This document shows, in pieces, positions 11,394-21,970 of a DNA stretch of 64,000 nt. The translations under genes and the position numbers were made by a program. Below the pieces are notes generated by a model that was given only the letters and a program-made list of their open reading frames with translations, was not told where the DNA came from and searched no databases. Numbering within the stretch: position 1 is the first letter of the stretch; every line of letters starts with the position of its first letter. Source of the DNA: Ciona intestinalis (Eukaryota; Chordata; Ascidiacea; Phlebobranchia; Cionidae); the NCBI RefSeq assembly GCF_000224145.3, contig NC_020167.2, positions 115,644 to 179,643 of the forward strand. Reading direction: 5' to 3'.

Positions 11394-12245
11394 CAGTGGC
11401 GCAGCCAGGAAAAAAAAAAGGGGGGGGTTTCAATCGCGCCGTAAGGCGCGAAAAAATTTTTTCAAAACCCCCCCCTTTTCGCTTGAAAACCCCCCCCTTT
11501 CTTTATTCTGAACGGGAGAAATCTCGGACACTAATTTAGAGCGATATAATGTTTCTTTATTCTGAACGGGAGAAATCTCGGACACTAATTCAGAGCGATA
11601 TAATGTTTCTTTATTCTGAACGGGAGAAATCTCGGACACTAATTTAGAGCGATATAATGTTTCTTTATTCTGAACGGGAGAAATCTCGGACACTAATTTA
11701 GAGCGATATAATGTTTCTTTATTCTGAACGGGAGAAATCTCGGACCACGTTGTGGGAAAGTTAGCACGCGACGTCAAACATTGAGGTCAATATTGGGGAC
11801 AAAAGAATTTGTGTGACTTAATACTACGACGGGCCGCTACAATGCTTATTTCAAAATTTAAAGAGAAACTAATTTTTCACGTTTGCTTAGTCTGCTGTCA
11901 AATTATTGCGCTCTTCATTTTTTAATTTTAACTTGGGTTAAGACAACGACAAAATGTCATTCGCGCCTTTAATGTATAAGAGTGGATAGCGTCATTTCGC
12001 GTTCAAAAATCAGACACAATTTATCAAAACCAAATATACAGACTCTGCAGGCATTCCCTCCGACCCAAGATGCGTCCAAGTTAATGATTTCTCTTCGTTT
12101 TTTTTATCTTTCTTTCTCTTATTATGAGGTCATACATACGCAGAAAAAAGACAAAGGCTTGCAAGTCACATGATACAAAGAAGCAATATACCACATTACC
12201 ATAGTATATCAATATCGTTAAAATCAAGTATACAAATATGCAGCG
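11394..12245. mobile_element. Haplotype-specific insertion with CAGTGGCG terminus
   Basis: The two allelic copies agree up to 11393/13885 and then part. The left one continues with CAGTGGCGCAGCCAGG, A and G homopolymers, a small GC hairpin (gcgccgtaaggcgcg) and a 54-bp minisatellite. CAGTGGCG-type ends are common in hAT-like non-autonomous elements. No matching right terminus is found before the gap at 12246, so the element is incomplete here. A similar word (cagtggcgcag) occurs in a PDIA6 intron near 3004. Confidence 0.5.
11498..11746. repeat. 54-bp minisatellite, about 4.6 units
   Basis: Tandem unit beginning tttctttattctgaacggg and ending gcgatataatg. Four full units and one partial follow each other with almost no divergence (cagagc versus tagagc in one). 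Because 54 is a multiple of 3, it creates a false open frame on the minus strand with an 18-residue repeat. Confidence 0.9.
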
Positions 12246-12648
12246 NNNNNNNNNNNNNNNNNNNNNNNNNNNNNNNNNNNNNNNNNNNNNNNNNNTGCAA
12301 AACAGCTGCTTCGTTCTACGGTGTGTTCCTTATTTATGTTGGTATCTGCTGTTATTCCTGAAATCTTACTGTGGTTTGTGATTCCTGGCAACCTACCGGC
12401 AGTTCTCACTTATGTGGTTGAGGATGCCAGCTTCATTGTTCAGGTGCGGTTGTAATTCGTGCCAATGTTAATTAAAATAGAATATAATACAACTGTTAAG
12501 TGGCGCCAAATGAATTAGGAACCTACTAAACTGACCACGCTGGAATACGTGGTTCATTTTACCATATACTGTTTTGTAACGGACAATTAGTTCCCTTTTG
12601 TGATTATGGTTCGAAACTCCAGCCTGCTGGTAGTGTATATATTCGCAG

Positions 12649-12828
12649 GTCGTCAGTATGTTCTGTTGTTTGGGCGATTGGAAGACAGCATTCTTTCCAG
12701 ACGTAATTCAAAATCTTGTGTGTTGTGTTATGTGTAGGAGGCGAGGCAATATAAACATGCAGAATACTGCTGATCACTCTGCTGATGAATCGGGACGAAC
12801 CTACGTCCTTGAGGAAATAACTCACTAA
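12649..12828 (+). CDS. Duplicate (allelic) copy of the 7TM gene last exon
   Basis: Same 60-codon terminal exon as 10120-10299, from the acceptor tattcgcag to the stop codon after EEITH. The two changes I see in the coding part (CGT to CGA, AAC to AAT) are synonymous. Treat it as the second haplotype of the same exon, not a separate gene; the upstream exons of this copy are missing at the gap. Confidence 0.75.
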   Translation, partial: VVSMFCCLGDWKTAFFPDVIQNLVCCVMCRRRGNINMQNTADHSADESGRTYVLEEITH

Positions 12829-13885
12829 ACATTTTCATTAGATCCCGTTGCTAATATAGCACATAAAAGTTGTAATACTGTTTGCGTCTGTAGAAAACAA
12901 AAATCGTTTTCTAATAACAAAAAAACACTTTGGTTCCCTTTAATAAGCGAAATCAATTCAATTTGGTGTTCTTAATTGCTTTATTGTGCGACACATTTCC
13001 AAATAAATATTCAAACGAACATGCAATCAAGTGTTTGGTTTCTGTGTTTGAACTAATAAAGATACGTGTTCAGTTTATTAGATAATGCCCATAGATCCGG
13101 GCGCAATTTCACAACAACAAAGTTGTATATACCTTATTATTTAAATTTTATTTCAGACATACGACATTCCTTAAAACACCTTAACCTCAGAAAAATAAAG
13201 AGTTAGCCTATTATGAATGACGTAACTTGGGATTGACTTTATTAATATTTGTGTAATTTGAATACATTTATAGCTTCTCGGTTTTTCGTGAATAAGTTTA
13301 TAAGACATATATTTTCAAAACGCCTATCCGGCAATTTATAGCAGACAAATTATGGGTTTATGTGTTATGGAAGTTGACTTTAAATTGTCTACTTTTCAAT
13401 TGACGCAGAAACTTTTTCTAAATCAAACAAAGAAAGTTTCGTCTTGCTATTTCATCATCATTTAAAGTTGGCCGTCATCAAAGCGTCGGTCAATGCAAGG
13501 CAGAGTGATTAGCTTTAGACACGTCATTATGCCTGACTTGAGTAAGTGCAGAAACATTCCGATTGTTAAACTTAGTTTGGTATAAATTGTTTTGCTGGAA
13601 TTTAAATAACTTTTATTGTGATTATAGTTTTATAAATTAGGTTTAAAATAATAATTGAACGTGTATGTTATCATCCTATTTATAGTTTATTGTTTTGTTA
13701 TATTCGTGTGTAAAGAATTTGCATATTCGAATCGTTGCGTGTTTTCTGTTACATAGAGTACGTGATATCAATTAACAAGCAATGTCGTATAGCTCCTCTT
13801 GTTCATCGAAGTGACAAAATAATACCAAGTATTTCAGTACTTGGAAAATTTCCGGTAAAAACAACTCTTGTATATGTGCATGAAC

Positions 13886-14505
13886 AAACAGAGCGAAGCT
13901 GTTGTTTACGAGGCCACATTAACGTAGCGGAAACTCGTATTGCCATCTATTTTTCTTGTAATTTCCGGCAATGCAAATATACTGTGAATTTGCATTATTA
14001 GTGAGAGAGTAAGAAAGTAACAAGGTGTTAATTGAGTTGAATATAAAGAAAGCTTATACATAATTCGATGTAGCTAAATTAGGGGTCAATTATGACGTAA
14101 AACACGATCGGTTATAAAAAGACATAACTTGAAAACAATGACATGGGGAAATTATGATATCATGTAAATAAATAGTGTCGATGTACCACGCTTGTTTTCG
14201 ACACTCACTCATGGTATATTATGTTGCTGACTACGTAAATATAGCAACAACGTTACGTAGTATAGCAGTGTCGCAACCATCAGAGGAAATGAGAAGATGC
14301 ATGGGTGGCTGGCATGTTGCTACATGTGTGGTACACAACAATATATGCCTTACGTGGACGTACTAGTTTGTTAAATACGTACATTTAACGAGTTTGACTC
14401 TGTTTTAGCCTACAGTTGAAGTTGATTTATTTATTTCCTTTTTTTGTTAGGGTACAATTCATATCTGATATACTGTTTGATTAAGGCGATTTTAGATAAA
14501 AAATT
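13886..14505. other. Intergenic region before the first tetraspan gene
   Basis: Unique AT-rich DNA. No coding exon, RNA gene or known repeat is recognised. Confidence 0.5.
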
Positions 14506-17491
14506 ATGGCAAATAAACCCTTAGTTGTAACTGGATTCATCTTCTGGCTGATCGCCACTGGCATGTTCTTGGCTGCCATGCTAACCAAGTTTTGGAAAAG
14601 TCTCCTTCAGCAGGCTTTTCATTTCAATCTTTTTGAAAATTGCGTGTCATCCGTATGTGTTCAAGCTGGTAAGTATAAAAGACCTTCTGCCATCACCATA
14701 AAGATATTTAATCGATAATAATAAATGTAGACTTTAGAAGCTTTGCGGTTGTTTTTGCGTCTCGATAAAACTAAGTTTAGGCACCTGTAGAGCTACAAGA
14801 ACAATAACTAAATAAATGATTACAAAAAATGCGAAACATGTTGATTGGTATTGTGACGTGCTTCGTAAAAATAACTCGATCATCTTGGTCACGTAACTTA
14901 CCACTTTATGTGAGGCGGTGGTTTCACAAATAAACATATAATATGGTGGGGGAAGATGGGACAACTTTTCGTTTAGTTTTCTCTTTCCATTTGGTAGTAA
15001 ACAAAGAACATTCAATAAATTATAAAACCGTATCCTCACGGCTTCCACAGACCGTTGTTAATTGTTTAAAACACGATCAGGCTATTTGGATATTATGTAT
15101 TAAAGGTGTCCCATCTTCTCCCACCCTACTATATTGCAATAATTCATTTGCTCTAATTCAGTGAACACTATATTAGGTTGTCCATATTATCAGCCACAGC
15201 ACATAAATAAATTGAAAAAATTCCCAAAAATAATCAACCACGAAGTAACACGTAAGCTGGCGCGAGGTGTATGAAACTTAACAGCCGTGTATAACGACTG
15301 TATATTTTTCCGGTCACAAAAGTAAGTCGCATTTATTTATTCATTCAGGTTGGGATCCTTCGTCTGTCGGCTTAGCAATGTTTGTACCTCGCATCCTGAT
15401 GTTGGTAGCTGCATTTTTTATTCTGCTTGGTGTTGTGATTGGGTTGGTCGGTTTGTGCAGTGACAGGAATAAATGTTGCATGGTGGCTGAAGGTGTTCTT
15501 ACAATCGTGGGAGGTGAGATGCGCTGACGTTTACTTAATCTAACTTTTGGCCCGCCAAGCGAAGATGAATAAGTTACATTTAACAAATTACACTAAATAT
15601 ATATATATATATATACCTAGTGTTGGATATATGAGCCAAACCTTGATCTTATGACAAGAAGCTCAAATATATTTAATACATATAGAACACGTTATGGTCT
15701 AATTTAAATAACTAATTTGAACTGGGAACAGGTGTTGCGTAATTAAGATAATGTTTGTTAATTCCGAAGATTACATGAACTTACGCGAATAGTTTAAAAC
15801 TATACGTCAATTAATTATTTCCGCAATTTTCCAATCGAAGGCGTGCTTGCGATGTTTAACAATTTGCACTACATTTGATATAATACTATGGGCGAAGATG
15901 GGACACTTGAGCACATATTTCCAAATATTTCTAAAATCAAAATAGATGACGGTTTTTGGGTAATACCACGACTTAGTACTATCATTGCTTTATTAATTAA
16001 CACCGATTTAATAAAATATAATAAAACAAACGAGGAGTTATTTATAGCGATCCGCACAACGGGTGAAATTTTACAAATTCGAAAACACACACGATAAGAT
16101 GGGACAGTTTAAAATCATTGTTAATTTTGATTATTAAGTGTATTTATCAATAGGAATATACGTAGATGACACGAAATAACACTGTACGCTTTGAAAATTA
16201 AGAACTTGTAATAACAGAAAATTGATAATAACTATTGATAAAGTTATTATTTTTGCTACAAATTGGGTATTACTACTCTGCTTTTGGCACAAGCCACTTC
16301 TTATAAACTATCACCAAGTGCAAATGACCAAATTTCGAATATATTTTCAAAATATTATCTTTTTATTATATCAGTATCTTATAGCTGAAAACCCCCTAAG
16401 GTATGAATTACTAAATTGAAAGCAAATCTTTCAAAGTTTTGCAATGAAAACATACAAAACTACAATGTGGGGGAAGATGGGACTCCAAATTGAAATATAT
16501 TTACATTAGCAGTATTCTGCAACTTGTAGTTAACCTACCAAGTTTAACAGGCTGTGCTAGTTTCTTTGCCATGTTAACTTCATATATATAACGTTAAACC
16601 GATATTTTTTTGTTATTTTTATCTCAAATTAAAGTCATATTGACCTCTGCCTATTTTCTTCTTGCTTATATCTCAGTGTTTTTCTACAAAACTAAAACTA
16701 GTTTTATGAGACAAAATCAAACTGTATACGGAATATTCAAGGTTGTTTTATGAAGCTATGAAACTAGTTTAATCGTTCGCACACGCAAACTAAAAAAAAT
16801 CATTGGCTCTACTATGATTTAGCGAGCATTAAAAAATGGCACCTTAATATTTCGCATTTTTTTACCTGTTCAAAGTATACTGTTTCTATTTTACATATAT
16901 ATTTTTTAATATTTAAGAACAGTAATCAGCTTTAGCGGGCGTTTTATAAAGTCGGGATAATACTGTCGAATAATTCTGTAACCTTATTTTCCTGGTTATC
17001 ATTAAATGGGGATCCGTAAAAAGAAAATTAAAAAAAGTCTCGTCTGACAAAGCGCCCATCTTCCCGCACCCTACTATATCAACCTCATAAACCAAACTTG
17101 TATTTGCCCCATGCGCGGAAAAATATCTGAGCTATACCAAACATTTTAAAGTTTATAACATAATATACAATTGTAATTCATCTCTTCGGTCACATTGTAC
17201 CAAGCTTTTATTCAATACGTCCACTGTGCTTAGCCAAAAACTTACGCTGCAATAACAGCGTTTTGAATTTATTCTTATCCGACAATATCGCAGTCTAAAA
17301 TAGTTTTTGCATTAATTCATAAATATACCAACTCTATTATTGCAGGTATTGTGGCCTTGTGCGCATGCGCCGTTTATACTGGGTTAAACCATAACAGTTT
17401 TATCAACTTCGGGTATTCCTTCTACTTTGGATGGGTCTCTGGGGTTGGATATATTGTAGCTGGTGCTCTACATGCTGCTGGCAGTAAATAA
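14506..17491 (+). CDS. Claudin/PMP22-like four-transmembrane protein, paralog A
   Basis: Three exons, 14506-14668, 15349-15513 and 17346-17491, all joined in phase 1, give 157 residues. Transmembrane helix 1 is at about 7-29. A short extracellular loop follows with NLFENC and a second Cys (SSVC), recalling the GLWxxC signature of claudin/PMP22/EMP proteins. Helix 2 is at about 67-90, a Cys-rich cytoplasmic turn (CSDRNKCC) comes next, then helix 3 (exon 2/3 junction) and helix 4 (exon 3). It is shorter than vertebrate claudins (about 210 residues) and lacks a clear PDZ-binding tail. It converges with paralog B at 19597-20753; exon 3 is 146 nt in both. Such proteins act in cell contacts or membrane organisation; the exact role here is unknown. 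MITEs fill intron 2. Confidence 0.82.
14942..15131. mobile_element. MITE of the GGTGGGGGAAGATGGGACA family
   Basis: About 190 bp with left end GGTGGGGGAAGATGGGACAA and right end tcccatcttctcccaccCTACTATA. The interior is the reverse complement of the 6.8 and 60.3 kb copies. It lies inside intron 1 of tetraspan paralog A. Confidence 0.85.
15175..15335 (+). repeat. SINE 3' body fragment
   Basis: Contains the SINE body words gtccatattatcagccacag, aatcaaccacgaagtaac, gtaagctggcgcgaggtgt and ataacgactgta. The tRNA-like head is missing. It lies at the end of intron 1 of tetraspan paralog A. Confidence 0.7.
15888..16107. mobile_element. MITE, second subfamily
   Basis: About 215 bp between gggcgaagatgggacactt and cgataagatgggacagttt. 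Its interior (actatcattgctttattaatt, cgaggagttattta) matches the element at 59.7-59.9 kb in the opposite orientation. Confidence 0.75.
16465..17088. mobile_element. MITE, ~630-bp subfamily
   Basis: Left end gtgggggaagatgggactcc, right end gcccatcttcccgcaccctactata. The long interior is repeated in inverted orientation at 17932-18590. No open reading frame of note. It lies in intron 2 of tetraspan paralog A. Confidence 0.8.
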
Positions 17492-19596
17492 ACTATAATG
17501 TGTTGTACTATAATGCATATTTATCATACTATAACTATAATGCATATTTATAAGATTTATAGTTGGTCACCAGAACATACCAACGGTATTGTGACACTGA
17601 CACAGTCCTATACACACTGTATATTCTTTGTTTATAAAATTATAGAACTGTGTTGTTGTATAACTTTTCCCATCTGTGCTATATTTTACTGACAAACATT
17701 TAAATGTAAATGTTTCGCAGTAGACCAAGTAAACAAGTTGAAATTACTGAGAGCAATATTGCTGCGTCATTATGACATCAGTGATATAAGTAGAACATCA
17801 TCAGCAATACAACAGTGTCCGACAACGAATTATATTTAGCAATATAGAAACTTTTTCGTATCAGTTATGATCGGGTATTTACACGCGGTATTTATAACAG
17901 CGACGAAAATAGATACTTTCTAAAGTAAATATAGTAGGACGGGGGAAGATGAGACACTTTGTCCAGCAAGACTTTTTAATATTTCCTTTTAAGGACCCTT
18001 ATTTAATGATAATCAGAAAAATAATATGACAAAATTATTTGACAGTATTATCACGACTTTATAAAACACGCGTCAAAGCTGATTACTGTTGTTAAATATT
18101 CTAAAAAAATATTAACGTGCTAATTTTGAATGCTTGCTAAATCATGGTAAAGTCGATGGGATTTTGTAGCTTGCGAGTATGAGCGATTATACTAGTTTCA
18201 TAGATTCATAAAAACAACTTGAAAATTTCGTACAGTTTGACTTATTGCTATAAAACTACTCTTAGTTTTGTAAAAGAAACTGATATATAAGGAAAATAGG
18301 CAAAGGTCAACATGACTTTAGTTTGGGAGAAAAACGACAAAAAATCCATTTATAGTTATATATATATAAAGTTCACATGGTAAAGAAACTAGCACAGCCG
18401 GTTAGTTCTGGTAGGTTAACTACAAGTTGCAGAAAACTGGTAATGTTAACATATTTCAATTTGGTGTCCCATCTTCCTCCACATTGTAGTTTTGTAGGTT
18501 TTTATTGCGAAATTTTGAAAGGTTTGTTTATAATTTAAATATTGGGCAATACGTGGTTAAGGGTCCCATCTTCCCCTACCCTACCATATAACTGTGTGCT
18601 GCTCAAACGAACTTGGTACATCTTGCTAGAACACTAAGCATACATGCGTTGACCATTTATCTAATTTCACGTTTCGCTGCAAGTACGTGTAATATATCTT
18701 TATAATCGCAATCGTTACAATGGTTTTAATTCAACATAATCCTTTAATTTTTCGCTTCTTACAAAAGTCTATGGTCGCACGTGTCAGTTAATTCTTGACA
18801 GTCTCAATATAGATTCGTGTAATACAGGTGATGTTACGTGTGTGTATGCCACGTCACCATCCATACCCACTATGCGGTGAACCGCAACGAACGATAGAGA
18901 ATACTTACCCATAGCTAGTTACCCATATTTTCGTGTAATAAATATTCCATAGACGCGCCCGCCAAAGAATTATCATCGGCATAGTTTAAACAAGTTTATT
19001 CCACAGGGACTATTTGGAAACCAATTGAATTTAAGAAAATTTTCGCCCGCCTACGCATTACTACGTATGTAACTTTGTGGTTTAAGTGACCGCTTGGTTT
19101 TAAACAATACCAGTGAAGTCTTACCAAAGATCACGCACGCCCATGCTGGTGGTGACCACACGTTAAGTCTACAACCTTTTATATGGTTTATTGCCAAAGG
19201 GTCTAACCACCCCGTCTGCCTTGTGATAAAAGCTACGAATTACTTCCTTTTACAGCTTTTATTTTTAAAGCGCTTCAAATATTCACAACACAAACAAAAA
19301 CACCTGCTTTATAACAAAGCATATTTTCATCGATAGTATTTAACTTTTGTATACGAGTCCTCACTTTACCAATATAAAAGTTCATGGAAATCTCATAAAA
19401 CTCCAAGTTAAAATATTAAGAACAATAGAACAAACATAGTTCAGTTTAAAATGCACACGGTAGGTTGGGGTAAGATGGGCCGTCTTTTTATTTTTCATTG
19501 TAAACATGGGATGTTATGTTCTAACAGTATTTATCTCACCCATAATACTTGAATATTTTAGTTTGTGCGTTTTATTTATTCAATGATCAATTTGTT
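17492..19596. other. Convergent intergenic region between the two tetraspan genes
   Basis: Holds the ~630-bp MITE at 17932-18590 and a single MITE-like end near 19462 (taggttggggtaagatggg). Otherwise AT-rich unique DNA. No exon supported. Confidence 0.55.
17932..18590. mobile_element. MITE, ~630-bp subfamily, opposite orientation
   Basis: Left end tagtaggacgggggaagatg, right end gtcccatcttcccctaccc followed by TACCATATA. It is the reverse-complement relative of 16465-17088 and lies just downstream of paralog A. Confidence 0.8.
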
Positions 19597-20753
19597 TCAC
19601 TTTCCCGCACATCCTAGTAATGCGCCGGTAAGAATATAGACAGCCCCTGACACCCAGCCAAGATAAAAAGAATAGCCGAAGATCACATAATCCGCGAAAT
19701 TTAGTGCCGTGTATACAGCACATGCTGCAAGTATCACCAATCCTGTAGATAAAGTTAGATTATGTATTTATAACTTGTATTATATATAACCTCGCGTGGT
19801 GGCGCAACAACAGTCGTTATAACACGGCTGTTCTGTTTCATTCACCTTCGCGGTGTGCTAACGAGTTACGGCGTATGTAAGTGTGTGTGTTTTTTTATTG
19901 TTATGTATAGCTGATAATATAGGTAGCTCATAAGGCACTACTGGAAATAAACAATTGCTCAAAAACACACAAGTTGACAAGAGAGAGCTGCGTCAATTAG
20001 TCTCGAACCCGGCTTAAACAGGGTCGGTAAATCTCTGTGGCAAGCAAATGAGTGCATAAATTAACGTTGGACATTAAACTGATTTCTTACCTCCGAACAT
20101 TGTAAGCACTCCGTCAGATAAAAGGCAACGTCGTCTCTTATCGCAACAGATTTCAAACAAACCAACAAATGCCCCGAGTACAACAAAGAAGGCACCGACC
20201 AACATCAGAATTCGTGGAACAAGCAACTGAATTCCAACTCCTTTCCAACCTTTATTAAATGAAGATTCTCGAATGTTAATACAAGGAAGGTTTCATCCTA
20301 ACTAATGCTTCCAGGTATAATGTTAATCATATATAAAACCAAATAGGCTTATATATACATGGGTTGTGAATGCGTTTGTAACTGTGTATAAGTTATTATT
20401 ATTGTGTTTTTTTTGTGTGTTTTGGCTGACAAATAAATCAAGCTATAAGTGACCAATGGTTTGAAGCACTATATAACTGTTAACATTTTGCAAGCCTCTA
20501 TGACCTTGCGGTTATTTGGCAAAAGGACCCAGTAAAAAGTAATCCTAATATAGTTAAAATATATAAGCACGTTATTTATATATTACAATAATTAACCTTG
20601 TGTATTACATAACGAAATCACACATATTTCAAAGAGATTCGAGTGTGTTCCAATGGTGTGCGTCCAGTACTTTGTGAGCATAGATGCGAGGTAAGCACCA
20701 CCAGCAACACACCAAAGAAGAATTCCAGATATTAGAAGACATTTATTAACCAT
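19597..20753 (-). CDS. Claudin/PMP22-like four-transmembrane protein, paralog B
   Basis: Read on the minus strand: exon 1 20753-20597, exon 2 20249-20091, exon 3 19742-19597, 153 residues. Phases are identical to paralog A. Aligned landmarks are MxNKxL at the start, MLTKxW after helix 1, NLFEIC and SLC in the loop, VPRILMLV in helix 2, a Cys/basic turn (CCDKRRRC), and GYSFYLGWVSG in the last helix region. The donor of exon 1 is GTTAAT, weaker than usual. The pair is tail-to-tail with paralog A and clearly arose by duplication with inversion. Function is inferred only from the tetraspan fold: a junctional or membrane-organising protein. Confidence 0.82.
19788..20045 (-). repeat. Degraded SINE in intron 2 of tetraspan paralog B
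   Basis: Inverse-orientation SINE words (acaacagtcgttataacac, cgagttacggcgtatgtaa, caattgctcaaaa) followed by tctcgaacccggctt, a possible remnant of the tRNA-like B box. Strongly diverged. Confidence 0.45.
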
Positions 20754-21970
20754 GTTTTTTTAGTTTTAATACTGTACCAATATTTTCACAAAAAGTCTTT
20801 CTTAATGTTTTAACAAATAACAAAGCGGTTTGAGGGTTGTTAGGATACGGTTATACAATACTACTCGTTGTTCTCTACCAAATGAAACGATGATAAAAAC
20901 ATGAATCATTTTACCCCCAATAAGTTAAATTAGATTTAATCAAAATTTAATATTTTATGAATACAAATTTTGTTTATTAAAGTATTTAGTATACCATCGA
21001 TGTAAACATTTTTATTCCTAGTTTATAATTCCTAAACCAATCAGTATACAATGCCGCCGATTAAAATAGGTTAGCATACTTTAAACATTACTTCACTAAC
21101 TTACGCTAACTCAATCAACGCCATCATTTAAGCTGGATATGACTTGGCGATGAAAATAAACGCAACATTGTATTTAAACATGAACGGCCTCGGGCACATA
21201 AAAATTCCGTTACGTATCCAGCGCATCACAACGCGTAAGAAGAATGGCAACTTTATGATGTAATGATGGTTTCCACTTTGACCTTGCTACATGCTAAAAT
21301 ATTTGCCATATATTTATTGAATTCTGTGAATCCTCTCTTGATTAAGAATGTTTAAACTTGATTTCAAAGCCTACAATCTTAATTCGTGTTATTTACGTGT
21401 ATTCCTAATATTAAGTACACTTGTAATCAAAATTAACAAAGAACCTTAAACTGTTCCATCTTACCCTGTGTGTTTTCGAATTGCTAAAATAGCACTTGGT
21501 GTCAACTTGCTAAATAAATTTTTGTATGTTTTAATATATTTCTTTTAAGTGTTCCTATATTTATTTTATTTTATTTCTACCCGAGCCCTTACATACACTT
21601 GTTTTAGAATTAATACTATGTGCTTAAATATCCCACCTTACCCCAGGGAATTATTATACATTTTAAAGAAAGTATTCACTTTCCTATTTTTAAGTTTATT
21701 TTTAAGTGGAGTTCAGAAGTTTCGGTTACGAGCAAAAAAAGGATTTTATCGAATACTTTGTATGAACTGGAACCAATTCAGCGATAGCTGCTATATTATG
21801 CGGAAGGGCTTTCTTAACTAATCGATTGGTATGAAACGAAAAAGAATCTGTATATGGCGACTTACGTGTCCAACAGCGTCTGGACTGCTTCAAATACGCG
21901 TGTCAATATCAACTGATAATACAGACGCTTGGTCAAGTCTCAATACGCGGATGTTGTGTTCTGTAAAATT
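20754..21970. other. Intergenic region upstream of the NAT8-like gene
   Basis: AT-rich DNA with scattered degraded MITE ends (near 21450 tgttccatcttaccctgtg; near 21630 tcccaccttacccc). No supported exon. It would hold the promoters of the divergent pair paralog B (-) and NAT8-like (+). Confidence 0.5.

Larger units (their letters stand above)
9765..13885. repeat. Near-identical direct duplication across an assembly gap (copies 9765-11393 and 12296-13885)
   Basis: The 3' part of exon 6, exon 7 and downstream DNA of the 7TM gene occur twice. The right copy starts at the gap edge (12296), again with a 1-bp deletion in its first bases. The copies differ by scattered SNPs and a roughly 38-bp indel near 10360. 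The differences inside the last exon that I checked are silent. This fits two haplotypes kept as neighbouring contigs rather than a second gene. Confidence 0.85.

Noticed and set aside
11498-11746. CRISPR-like array
   Set aside because: Units are directly abutting without unique spacers and the genome is eukaryotic.
11430-11777. Minus-strand open frame with an 18-residue repeat
   Set aside because: It is only the translation of a 54-bp minisatellite; no splice sites, domain or conserved context.
21929-21970. Earlier start for the NAT8-like gene
   Set aside because: The upstream codons begin with TTG; the first ATG at 21971 fits the family's N-terminus.
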